Assembly: GCF_032854445.1 (NCBI RefSeq)
Contig: NC_088300.1
Location: 24,593,608-24,657,607 of the forward strand
Direction: 5' to 3'
Source of the DNA: Liolophura sinensis
Lineage: Eukaryota > Mollusca > Polyplacophora > Chitonida > Chitonidae
Length of the DNA stretch: 64,000 nucleotides
Positions 36,816 to 48,735 of this stretch are shown here, one piece after another. Position 1 is the stretch's first letter; every line of letters begins with the position of its first letter. The position numbers and the translations under genes are program-made. The notes beneath the pieces were generated by a model. The model made no database searches. It was given only the letters and a program-made list of their open reading frames with translations, and had not been told where the DNA came from.

Positions 36816-39800
36816 TTGTACTCACAAACTTAAACATATAAGTAAATGATTTAAAAACAAATTATAGTTAAAATTTGGTTCGGGTCAGTTATTTGCAATA
36901 AATGAGAACATCACATGTACAATGACAGCTTTATTGCTGATTTATTGTCTTCAGCATGTAGTTAATGCCATTTATGGTGGTAATTTGAAATGTTTCAATT
37001 TTCATATATTTACCGTATATATTTACGCATAATTATGAATTAGTAGTCAGAAACTTGTTAAAATGAATTATTTATTTATTATTTCATTAACGCTACACTA
37101 AATGCTTTTTGACGTCAGTTTTATAGGTGGATTTCTAATGCTCATTGTTTTAGGCTTCATACCTAGCTTTGACGCATTTAATTAACGCTTACTGTCTTCC
37201 GAATTTAAAAAAAAATACATATCCCCTGTCAATCAACTATGGTAATTAAACGGCCGAATTTGTAACCACAACTTTCTAGCAAACCCAATGATCTACATGA
37301 CGCACTGAGATATGCTATATATTTTGTACTTAACAGCCTTTTTGGCGAGAAGTGTCAGGAATACTGACATTTGGCTTCTCTCCTCTCAGTTGAGGTTAAG
37401 TCTAAACGCACTGTCCACTCATCAGATTGATTTTCCTCGTTTCTGCTATCATCACGCTTGCATTAAAGTGCGATCAAGGTCTTGCTGTACACTTGTGTTA
37501 TGCAAGCTCTTCGCGCATTATCTCCAGTCCGCCTTTTTCGGAGGCTAAGGAAACGATCGTTACGGACTAAACCTTGCAGCGAGGTGTGCGGATAGTTGTT
37601 TTGGACAAAGTGTCCCCGGAAAGAGTTATGAAATACTATTACGTAAACAGATCAAGTTTACCTTCATATCAAATATTGTAAACGGGTTTAAAGTAACTTA
37701 CGAGGAACATCCGAATTATCAAAAATTAATATTTGTGTAGACAGAGAAGAGCGGAAGCCCTTTCATCGACAGCACTCCACGTCTGTCTGCTCAAAAAGTT
37801 GACAAGAAACAGCTGTTTGCTTTTAAAGCCGCAAGAGGATTTTCGAGGTGTAAGCAGTGTGTTTCGCGGCGTTTTTCCACATACCTGTGTCCGTATAAAA
37901 GCAATGTTTCGTTTCCTATGCTCAGATCTTAGCAAACACCGATTTCCCCGTCTGGATGTGCACTGGGTCGCCCAGAAGCCTAGAACAGATTTGGCCAGGG
38001 ATTGAGCACAACGAAGGTCAGCTCAACAGCGCTTACTACTTTCCATGTAAATTGGTACAATCGTTAATTAAACAGCTCAACAAGTCGCCTGAGTCACGTT
38101 TATACACATTAGTTATACAGCAAGTGTCTCCTAATCCGACGTCCACCCATCATGAATTAAAGATTTTTGAAGCGAGAAGAAATATCGATTTAGTCTGAGA
38201 TTTAAACGATTTACCTAAACACTTGTTCAACAACAAACTAATACCCAATATCGGTTTGTTGTTTGTTTTCAAACTCTTAACAAATCGTTACTGTTTAAAG
38301 AGCTGTATGTTAGACACTGGCGTAAGTGTTATGTACATCAGTGTTGAACGCACAAGACTGTCACAACCATGTGATGACAGCGGATTCATTCAGTTATCAA
38401 CAGTTATAGGCCATGTGCGAGATCCACACAACCCCAAATTCGGACAATAACCTCGCAAATTAAGAGATAAAAGTTCGTTGTGATTTTTTGTTTCACCGAC
38501 AACTAATAATTTATTTTCAAAAAAAATTTATTCAGCATGGACCGGAAGGTACTTAATGCCAATAACCATCACAATACAATTCTTAGTTATTATGGGCAAG
38601 GATGTAATATAAATGCAATGACTTATATGAATAGATTTAAACTCAACAGACTTGAATGAAATCAAAGCTCCGCTCCTAAATGACTAGGCAATTCGAGGAC
38701 AGTTTACGCTGGTACATTGTTGATCGTGATAAATTATTTAAAAATGTTACATTTAAATGCCACTAAGTTGTAAGAAATTCAAATCCTTTTAATTAATCTA
38801 ATGTAAACAGAGCAAAAATGGGAAACTAATCAAAACCTAGATTCAGTTCAGAGACGCGGATCGAAACAGTAAGTTGTCGTCCTGCGCGTGTGTGGCGTAT
38901 TTCCGCGTTCCCTGTGCATTGATTACTTCGTGGTCAGAATTCGAGGAATCTGATCTTAGATAAAAAATAAGAGAAAACGGAAGAACAGAACTATTGACCA
39001 GTTTACGTATATAGAGAAGCCAAAGTTTACTCGATTCTAAAAAGGTAACCCTTTCCAATGAAACTTAATTCGAAAACTTGATCAGCACTTGACATCTAAC
39101 CAAACCCCCAAAATCGACCTTTTTCTTTCAAATTCGAACGATTCTTAAAAGGCCAATGGCAAAATTCAATAAAATCTAAGTGTTTACAGCAACTCTAATA
39201 CACAAGTTATCTGTGTTAAATCGGTTATAAAAGATGACGACTAATATATGTATTTATGAATAATGATTGAAAGTGGTTCATCGACGTGGCTAGTTTTTTT
39301 AAAGCTACATGTACATGCTGATGAAGTGCTAGAAGTGTTGGTTTACATGAACAATTAGAATAAAACCTTAACTGAGGAATATTGACAAATCGCCGGATTT
39401 CACCGGTCACGTGGCCATTTGTCAACTATTAAATTGTCGTCGGTGTCCTGGTTCTACTATCTGTGCTTTAAGTCTTTTAATATATTATACATTATGCACT
39501 AGAACCTTTTTCAATCAAAGCGCTGTTGCTACTTTTGCAAGGATTTTTCTGCCTGTATGTCTTATTTCTTACAGGCCACCTGTCTGTGAGTGTTGTTTGT
39601 CACTGTATACCACTAATATCAATAAACAACACCACAGGTTATTTTTCTCCCAGCGTCATTAGTTCCAGTTCTTAAACCAGCAAATAGTTGCGCAAGAGGC
39701 ATAGACATGTCAGTAGAGGAGCTGTGATGTGTGTTATTACTTATGCACCAGTAAAGCTCACGGGCCACTTTCACCAAACTGCGTGTGACATTTTTTTTAC

Positions 39801-40480
39801 TAAAAGTACTCTGCAAAAAACATCTGGAAGTTTTCATCCACTGGTGTATACTGTCAAACGGTGTATATTTTGGAAAAGTGAACAAGAAAATTATTTCGCT
39901 ATATATGAGGTAATTTTTTGAAGCTTATACAATCATTTCCTCTTGCGAGTAAAAGGTATTAGATACATTTAGGTCAACTACTACATTACGGACAAACTAT
40001 ATATACATATATACACCGGAATAAGAGTATAATTGCAACCATGAAATTTAAAAAAGGAAGTTCAAAAACATTTTGGAATGAGAGTTGTCTAAAATTTCTT
40101 GCATGTGACCTCATTCCCCACTCGAACATACATCACATGAGAAATGATGTTTCTGAAAAAAAAATAGAAACGAGTAAAGCAACTGAACTTTTACTTTGGG
40201 CACTTTGCCTAATTTGAGAGCAGCCAAAGAAAGGAAATATGTCGTCTATAACTTAAGAAAAGCAGATAAATAGTGTTAATAGTTTTGCAAATAACGATAA
40301 TATCTTGCACTATGAAACAAATAACAGGAGTCCAAGGTTTAATATTTTTACGTGGTGAATTTTGGACATCTTCACGCTTGCAGGATGTGAAATGAACGAT
40401 TTTGCGTGGCCTATAGAATTGCACTATACTGGCTGACCATGAGGTTTATCTCTTGTTTGAACTGTCGAGGTCTTCTTGCA
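36816..40480. other. No gene confirmed; one weak exon candidate inside
   Basis: AT-rich sequence apart from 37330-38200, where several frames are open at once. Apart from the candidate at 37741, the frame at 37956-38198 (80 codons) looks protein-like but is not recognised. Confidence 0.4.
37741..37847 (+). CDS. Possible internal exon (weak)
   Basis: After TTTGTGTAG (AG at 37739-37740) the frame reads TEKSGSPFIDSTPRL, then SAQKVDKKQLFAFKAARGFSR, up to a possible donor TTTTCGAG|GTGTAA. Composition is protein-like, polar with a basic tail. The same frame is open to 37926, two other frames are also open, the acceptor has a poor pyrimidine tract, and no family is recognised. Confidence 0.12.
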
Positions 40481-40484
40481 GTAG

Positions 40485-40607
40485 AACTGTGCTCGCGAAC
40501 TGGACCGTCCTCACCTAGATCCACAAAATGCTATTGTCAGTGACATGGTAATCCAGCAGCATCTGCCTGATGTGTACCGCGAGATCAGCCAAAAACACCC
40601 GCTTTAA
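40485..40607 (+). CDS. Possible C-terminal exon of an unknown protein (weak)
   Basis: Following GGTCTTCTTGCAGTAG, a frame of 40 codons from 40485 reads NCARELDRPHLDPQNAIV, then SDMVIQQHLPDVYREISQKHPL, then TAA at 40605. Its composition is that of a folded soluble protein and unlike the surrounding AT-rich frames. The second AG (40483-40484) would have to be the acceptor, because the first AG leaves an in-frame TAG. No upstream exon was located and I cannot name a family. Confidence 0.22.
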   Translation, partial: NCARELDRPHLDPQNAIVSDMVIQQHLPDVYREISQKHPL

Positions 40608-42704
40608 TGTCTAGATTTCGGACGCGGATTGTGTCAGAAAATACGAAAAACCACCTTACAAGCTTGGCTTAATTCGTTTTAATACTTGCATGTTTTATGT
40701 TTTCAAATGTACAGCCTGTCCCTTCGCATCGTTGGTGGATCGAAGCTGTGCAAGGAGTGTGCTTTCTGCATGGTGTAAGCGACCAGGTTATACCCCGGGC
40801 CTTCTGTCAACGAAGGCTCGCCAAGGAAAGAGCGCTGGCATCACAGTCTCACGTAGTTTCGTGCAGAGACAGATATGACCGGTATCTGTTAAGGGTTTCC
40901 CCTGAAACTAACTCGCAGTCCTGGTTAAGTTTTCTTGCCCCTTTCAAGACTGAGACCTAATCTCTGAGTGTCCACCCATTACAAGCCCGAGAACAAGTTG
41001 TATTAAATGTTGCCGTTTGTATTGCGCCACACATTTTCACATTGTATTTAAACTTTTGAAATTATCCTTGAGCTCGAGGTTTGAGGCAAGGTTTTCCCTA
41101 CTGGGGCTTGTAACTGAACACATGGGGCTTTCTAAGCTGCAAGGTCGATCACTACACCTCGCTGATAAAACAACCAGGATAGCTGCATTTGTATAGATAT
41201 CGGCTTTAATAATTATTGGTTTTAATTTTGAGACACCTTGGGTGAATCATTAATTTGGCAACATTTTCCAGTGTGTATAACTGCATAAACCCAGACTCTG
41301 CTGCGGGACTAAGCTTCCCCGAGGTCAGATGCCTCTTAAATGTGACAAAACACAGCATTTTGAATAATTCTAGAGGACCCACGTAGTCACCAACATTTTG
41401 GCCCATTTCTGGTACATCATGGCCCTGGGGATTGTATACGTCGCTACTTTATAAATATTTAGATGAACAGTTAGGATATAGCCCTAACTGCATGAGGCAA
41501 AGTGATAACAGGCCGTTCTTATACCACTTGTGCGTAACAATTTGCCCTCTATTATACTGTCTGGTGCTTTTAAGTTTACTCTCTGTAAAACAATACTCTA
41601 GCCTGGATGGGTCGTGGAATTTACCATTATTGACATAAACTAAGCATTCTCTGCTAGTTTTTAAAAAGTGTGTCTGTTACTTTTGTTTTAAGCTCTTATA
41701 GTCTTTCCTTTTATCGCTAAAAGGACAGCCTTATTTGTGGTCAGCTTGTCTATTTACCGCTTCTGGGCCTTTGCACATCTGATTAAAGCTCTCGAGGAAT
41801 TTAACAAGCAGACCTGGAAATTCAACGCTCAAAGATGCGCAGGCATTTTTGTGAAACTCTACTTACAGGTGCCACTTGTCCATCACGTTGGTTTCTAATA
41901 GAAAGAGAAGAACACGAAAGTATAGGTTCAAGCTAACAGATAGCTGAAATAGCCGTATAAACCTTTTCCTTAGAATAATAACGTAAAATATGAGAAACAT
42001 CTAAATGAACTAAAAATCCAAGGGCAGGGTGATTATGTTTCCAGGATTGTTTTTCATGATACTGTAGAACGCTTATGTGAGATTCTTGTGTTTCTTTTCA
42101 ATTAACATTATTTATCTCTGTTGTAATTCAATCTCCAGATCGTCTGCATGTAAAATTATTTACTTTTGACAACTATGTAAATTTGATAACATCGACATGC
42201 AAATTAATATGGCTGGCTTATATGTTTTTTCAGCCGTCAAGGTTTGGTAAATCAAACTTCATATTTGTTTAAAACACAGGTAAATGCCATAATGGATTGC
42301 ATTGTCTTGACTTGTAAATAAAAGACCACAGGAGAGTTATTCGTTGTCGGGCACAGCCCTCATTGTGGAATTCATAAGATTTGTTAATATCGACTCACTC
42401 ATGTAAAAAACCCAGAACAATAGAAAAACTCAGAATGTGAGCATTATTGTGCACCAAGGAGGGTGTTTTAACCCAGACAGTTTATCACTTATAAGATATT
42501 CAGTCATAGACGCTATCAATTCATGTCTGAAACATTAGCTAGTAAGCAAGTATCCAAATCACGGTTCTCGCTGCCAGTCGTTAAAGAACGGTCAAGTGAA
42601 AATTCCCAGGAACCAGTTTTATCAGTACAACTAATATCACAATCTCTTAACAAATATGTAACTTTAACTAAATAAATATAGCTAAAATACTTATCTAATT
42701 GTAA
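40608..42704. other. No gene recognised
   Basis: Two overlapping + frames at 40690-40960 lie in slightly GC-richer sequence but show no known motif. The rest is AT-rich and unique. Confidence 0.4.
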
Positions 42705-42935
42705 GTATATATTGTCAACAATTTTCAGTGATGCTGGAAATCTATGTGTCGAAACAGACATACGTATACAAGCCGTCAACCAAGATGGACGTTCCGGATC
42801 AATAATCGCAAGGCCATACGGCGTTGAACACAAACCACCAAAGAAATAAATATATACAGCACGATATTAAGATGGGATCACGCAAAGAGAAGAAGTCAAC
42901 AGTTTTGAATGATGTTGAAAATACGCAATGTATGT
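42705..42935 (-). repeat. Unnamed dispersed repeat, copy 3 (inverted)
   Basis: On the minus strand it carries CAACATCATTCAAAACTGTT, GACTTCTTCTCTTTGCGTGA, GTGGTTTGTGTTCAACGCCG, GGTTGACGGCTTGTATACGT and ATGTCTGTTTCGACACATAG in the same order as copy 1 at 21145-21460. It keeps an open frame over the shared peptide AIIDPERPSWLTACIRMSVS, where copy 1 has one stop. The 105-codon minus frame at 42516-42833 is mostly this repeat. Confidence 0.8.
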
Positions 42936-45900
42936 TCTATGCGAGCCAACTAGTCCACAACACTTTATGTTTCAAAATAATATCTTGCTAAACGCCAAGA
43001 AAAGGTATAAAAGTATCTCGATTGAGCTTTTATTGTAACTATTCATACAAACACAGAGGTGATATTAAAAGTGCGCCATGTTTATACAGCCCCTATATAC
43101 ATGTATATATATATATACAGTCCTTATATACAGCTGTGTGTTAAACGGAAATAGATATATGCTTACAAAGCACAGTACAAGATATCTTCCACGCTATGAT
43201 TATGGTAAATAATGGCTGGTACGTTTGGCAAAATTTAAACAGCTGTGAATGACGCCGACTGAAATGTTCGCCATACATGTAAAACTGAAAGGACACGTGA
43301 ATCTAAATGGCGTGTGAACCATCACCCTTCATCTGGTATCTTACCAACGTAGATTAACGTCTCAATCGTCTCAATTAGTTCTTGCATGTATGTATGCACA
43401 ATATGGAATAAAACGCATTATAACTGAAAACCAGACAATATAGTAGATATAGCGACTTCGGTTCATCATGAAGCCCCATTCGCTCCATGTCACTGCTGTG
43501 CCATGCAGCTTGCAAAATTTAATTACATCTATATAAGTCGTATTAAATGTACATCGGTTATAGCTTATACTAGTCGCAAGTTACCACAAATGGTACGGTG
43601 CAATGTTGGGTGATTTTACGTATATAACTTGCTTGCATGGAAACGACTTTATCAAGACATTTTACACCATACTTACATGAATGTAAAGAGCATCTGTGAA
43701 AGTTTGGAATATTTTGCCGCAATATCTTGCTCAAATTACTCATGCATTTTTTCGACTCGGTCTATGCATAACAATATGATAATATGGCTGTATGTTTTAT
43801 TCAAATGATTTCGTTTGAAGTATCTTCCAAAACCTGCTTGACAAATTAAGTGTGAATCATTCATCTGTATTAAGCAAAACGGTAATATAATCATAAAAGT
43901 TGCGAGCACAATTGCAGTAAAAACATTGCAATGTGCGTTGAAATTTAATCAAGTTTCATGAACATACATAATCTAGTTTTTCATTTGATTTTTCCATGCT
44001 ACGATATTTCTTTCGAAATTGTACTGATGTAAACTGAAGAATCGTTAATCGTTAGAATGATCACATGGCCAATTTCAAAAACAATGTTCAACCCAAATCA
44101 CCAGGAATCAGGAAGTATAACTGCAACAGAACCAGAACTGCAGCGCTTAAGGAAATGTCCAAAGGTCTACCATGGGATCAAGAAGACTTGATCTGTGGGA
44201 GCAAAACGTCGACAAAACCGCGTGTCCTGTCGACAAATTACTGCCGGCGATGAGATGATTTTATTGCATCACGCGTTGTTTGGCTTCGCATTACGCAATG
44301 CCCATGGAGTATTTTCCAAAAGTCTTCTTTAACAAAGCCTCCAAGTTAAGGAAATGCAACAGTGTTTAAGTGAGACGTCGTTAAGAGCTCGATCAATGAC
44401 GTTCCTTGCATACATGTGTCGCTAAAGTCTCCCTCGGTGGAAGCTGTCCTGGTCGGGCAAACAGCCCCTTAAGCTCTCTCCGATGAAACCCCCTCCCCAG
44501 GTAAACGTGCAGGCGTTATATAGTTCCTCTCTACCTCACACGAACGCGTGGAATTGACCCTTTTCCCTTTTTCTCAACCACCTACATCCTCTACCTGTAT
44601 GGATTTAAGCATAAACTCTAACGTTGTTGTTGTCAGTGTTTCAAGCCATGTATGTGTATATAAGTATGTGGTATTTGCAAATGCAGCTATTGTCTGTACA
44701 GGGCGTATATATACTTACAGTGACTGATAAAGACAAGTGCATCTGCCACCTTTTGTCAACACCTTATTCGCAATCTGCAGGATTTGCGTAGGTTTGATAT
44801 AGCTTATACTTAGTGCACCCGGCAAAACCAGCAAATCTGGCCAATACAAGTGAATGGTTTCTTTACTGCGAAAACACAGTCATTTCCATGGACTTAATTC
44901 GTGCGGAAAAATGTATTCATGGCGGAAATGTACACAACACATTTCTACTGTAGCCATTTTCTTTCAGGAGAGCGTCAAACACGACAGAGTGGCCTAACCT
45001 TGGAAGTGAGATGCTCCTATGCGACGTACATGTGGCCAGTGAAAGGGGCACGGACAAACTCTAAAGCGACTAGAATCAGATGACTGTTTTTTAATAAGAA
45101 GGGGGAGGAGAGTCACAACAATCTTCTCATCCATAAAACCTAGTTCATCATATTTTCTTTCTCTGATAAGTAACAAAGAATGGACATTTTACTTGATGTA
45201 GAAAAAAATATCTCGAATACAAAACTCAGGGTTGCTTTATAACAAATACGGTCTGTTTTTTTTTTCAGTAACGATAAGCTAGATTGGAGTACACGATATA
45301 AAAGGTCAATGCTTTTTCACATCTCGAATGCCTTAAATTAGCGACTAGTGAGCGGACTTCGTCACATTGCGTATTCATGTATATTTGTTGATTTCACGGA
45401 ATTTAGAGCTTCAGATTATTGACATTTGAAGTTAGATGGAGACTTACACAAGTGTATGAAAGAATTCAGATTGCCTTGTGTTTAAAATTGTGAATTATCT
45501 CAAAGCAATTGCGGCCCTTTCTCTTGAGAATTGAAGAAAAAAGGGTGTGTAAAATGATTTCTGCTGGTCTACGAAAATGCATGGCATCATTGCTGAGATG
45601 GTTATTCTTACGCCTAAATGTTAAGAATTAGCTGTACTTTTGTTGATTCTGTTTCATTTCTCGTCATTTCGATAAGAGTCTGATGAATCATACACTGCTT
45701 CTTACTACGTTCAGACTTTTCAAATACCATTCACAAACCCACTGGCACCAACAGTGAAATACTGACTGTCAAAGGTTTAAAACACTGCCTAGAGCAATAT
45801 CTTTATACTCTCAGGTGATATATGATCTCACATAGATTCTATCTGACAGTCTTGTTTTTGCTCTTGTAAGACACTATGCACGTACTGACTTCCCATATGG

Positions 45901-47826
45901 ATCATCTGACCTACTTCTTTCTTTCGTTTTCACAGACGTCTTGGCGGATAAACTATCTTGTAAACATGTCTGTGGTCACCAGTGATTTCTTTAAGATGCA
46001 TAGTGTTTATGCACTTTTACTGTTTCGCTATTTTTATCATTGACAATGGCTATTGATCACTGGCGACTCTTCTCTTTTGGAGGTAAACTTCGTGACCGAC
46101 ACGTGGGTCTGTCGGTGACCAGAATGGTTTAGTGCTATGTATAAAGGGCATTTGACAGAACTGTGTATCTTTTGAGACTGTACATACCGTGCACTCGTGT
46201 TTCCAGATTACCCTTCGCCTTAGACTAAGAATGCTAAAAATAATACAAAACGTCTCAGAATCAAAGCTGTTAAGTTGAAGCCGTTAATATTCAACACAAG
46301 GCATATCCGACACGTCTGATCTTCCTGTTTATTTTGGTTTGAGACATATGACAAAGGGCTTCGCCGAAATGACGAAAGTAAACCGTAGTTATCGATTCCA
46401 GACAGCTTGTACTGACCGACGAAGATGTCCATCGTCCGGTCACACAGCGTTTGTTGTAACAAGGATTTCACAACGCGTTGTTTTCTGGACACGGAAGTGG
46501 ATCGTGACCACACATTATCACCTCTAGATCCAACGTTGTTGGAAATGTTGTCTTCAAATGATTGTGTAGGTGTCCACTTGGATTTAAAATGTAATGCCTT
46601 GCAAGTGGATTGGTGAAAATCATTAATCAACGACCATACCGAGCAAAAGGTACTTGCTGACTTTAGGGCAAAAATGTTTATCTGTACTTTCCCGTCTGTA
46701 CCTTTCCGTCACACCAATATACACATATTTACTGGATTCCAAAAATGCATAAATTCCTACATGAAGCTCGTTTTACTGTGGGCCCAAGAAGCTATATAGC
46801 TACCACCAAATTGTATCTAATCTCGTGACGAAGACAAGTTGTGAAATTTGCAAAAAAAATCAGGCGTCAGTTGCATTTGGATTCTTAAGAACAAAGAAAG
46901 TCTCTGAAGAATTGCCTGCAGACACTTAGTTACACATACCCAATAAGAACATCTCCATGCAGCTGGGATTTCTTACAGTGAATTAACTGACAAAGCTTTA
47001 TAATTGATATTTATAATTTCGCTGTTTGCTGACACCAGTCACTGCTAATTTAACACGAATGGTAACAAAGCCTTCTTCTGCTTCACCACTGACAGGAGTT
47101 ACCGTTTAATTATGGGAAATATCTTTGAGTGAATTGAATTTATCGTTAGTAACGTTTAAGTAATATCCGGTGTAACCATTTATCAAGAGTGTATAGATAC
47201 TCCGATGGGTGTTAATTGCAGAAGTTGTCAAAGAGTAATCTGTTTTAGGCTCGATCTTTCACTAGACGATGTATTGATGATCTGCCTTTTTTAAATATCT
47301 CGTATATAGAAAGAGGTATGAAAGTTGACATTGTGACTTATCTTTAACTGGAAAACAATACACCGAAGGACCCTGTATCCTGATTATATCTTGTACCATT
47401 TGCTAGATTCTGTTCTACAAAGTTAGTACGTCACGGATATCCCATTAATGCACTTAAATGAACAGTTAGAACGAAAGCGTAACTGAGCTAAACTGACAAG
47501 AGGCCTGCATATCAGGATAACGTGTGACCATTTGCCAACTGCATTGTTTTCATTTCATTGTTTATCAAATGGGATCACAACCACTGCACCTTTCTAATTT
47601 AATTCTGCTGAAGTCATGTGCTAGCTGGCGTGTAATTTGCTAATACATGAAAGTAAATTGGCAAGAGGCCATATTTTACCAGTTTCGTCTGATTATGTGC
47701 AACGATCACAGTGTCGTCCCTGCTCTGGTCTTCTTCTCTGTGCCGTAGTCTTTTATATTCGCAGCAAGTTTTTTAAAGTTTACAATGAGTACAATTCTCT
47801 TGTTAGTAAATATAGACAGACTGTGC
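42936..47826. other. About 4.9 kb with no confirmed gene
   Basis: A TATATATATATATA run lies at 43103-43117. The minus frame 46630-46220 (136 codons) opens at TTG and has no recognised domain. The + frame at 44065-44253 overlaps another equally plausible frame. No transposon was identified. Confidence 0.4.
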
Positions 47827-48027
47827 AGAATGTCTGGCAGAATGTCTGGCAGAATGTCTGGCAGAATGTCTGGTAGAATGTCTGGCAGAATGTCTGGTAG
47901 AATGTCTGGCAGAATGTTTGGCAGAATGTCTGGCAGAATGTCTGGTAGAATGTCTGGCAGAATGTCTGGTAGAATGTCTGGCAGAATGTCTGGCAGAATG
48001 TCTGGCAGAATGTCTGGCAGAATGTTT
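47827..48027 (+). repeat. 12-bp minisatellite, 16 full units
   Basis: Sixteen consecutive AGAATGTCTGGC units plus a partial one, with AGAATGTCTGGT and AGAATGTTTGGC variants. Because 12 is divisible by 3, all three + frames stay open and give (MSGR)n, (NVWQ)n and (ECLA)n. An ATG frame at 47785-48045 contains the MSGR repeat. I regard this as a simple repeat and not a gene. Confidence 0.93.
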
Positions 48028-48089
48028 CCTAATTGTGTTTTATGACGAGTGGCCGTTCATTCATCGTGTTGAAAAATATCATCATGTTG

Positions 48090-48332
48090 GATGTGTGAAC
48101 AGTTATAAAGAAAAGCGCAACCGATTTGTACATTTGGATACTGATTTAGTTCGCCTAGAACATTCCTTGCGCCCTTTACGTCATCACTGAAAACTGTTGA
48201 CTGCTTCCCTTTTCATGCATCTGTCCTAAATCCTTACTTTATATACTTTGTCGGTTGTGTGGTGGTTTGTGTTGAACGCTGTTTTGGCAATTTCTGCGAA
48301 TCGGTACATCCAATATGATTGACAACTGGTAT
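48090..48332 (+). repeat. Unnamed dispersed repeat, copy 2
   Basis: It shares CACTGAAAACTGTTGACTGC, GTGGTTTGTGTTGAACGCTG and a diverged TTGACAACTGGTAT end with copy 1 (21145-21460). Its 5' part (AAAAGCGCAACCGATTTGTA, GATACTGATTTAG, CATTCCTTGCGCC) also follows copy 1. It starts about 60 bp after the 12-bp minisatellite. This is the most diverged of the three copies at its 3' end. Confidence 0.65.
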
Positions 48333-48574
48333 TCGACGACTACAATAAGCTTTGTCAATTAATTAATTTTTTCTGTTTTAGTGTGAACGCTTATTTTTTT
48401 AGAATGTCTGTGGACTTCTTAGATAATGTTAATTAGGCTAATCGGAAGGTTTTGCCAGCATCTGCTTCTTGATATATATGATTAGACGTTGACCCGGACA
48501 GAGTGGCCTGATTGGTCAAGGACTGTTCTTTACATCTCACTCTAGGCAATAGTCAGCAAGGCTCAAACGGATTA

Positions 48575-48735
48575 AATTTATTTATTTGTTATTTATTTGA
48601 TTGTTGTTTAACTCCATACTGAAGAATGTTTCCCTTACGCATTGACAATCAGCTCTGTGGATGGAGGAAACCTGAGTGCATGTGATAAACCACCAACCTT
48701 TTGCAGGTTGCTGATAAACTTCCCAACGTGCGACG
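48575..48735 (-). mobile_element. Degraded SINE
   Basis: TATTTATTTGATTGTTGTTT, AACTCCATACTGAAGAATGT and CTTTTGCAGGTTGCTGATAA, with CTTCCCAACGTGCG beyond, follow the reverse complement of the SINE body with many changes. The head is missing. Confidence 0.6.

Noticed and set aside
46220-46630. 136-codon minus frame
   Set aside because: It starts at TTG, there is no known domain, and third-position base use is not biased.
47785-48190. MSGR-repeat protein
   Set aside because: It is fully explained by the 12-bp minisatellite; all three + frames are equally open.
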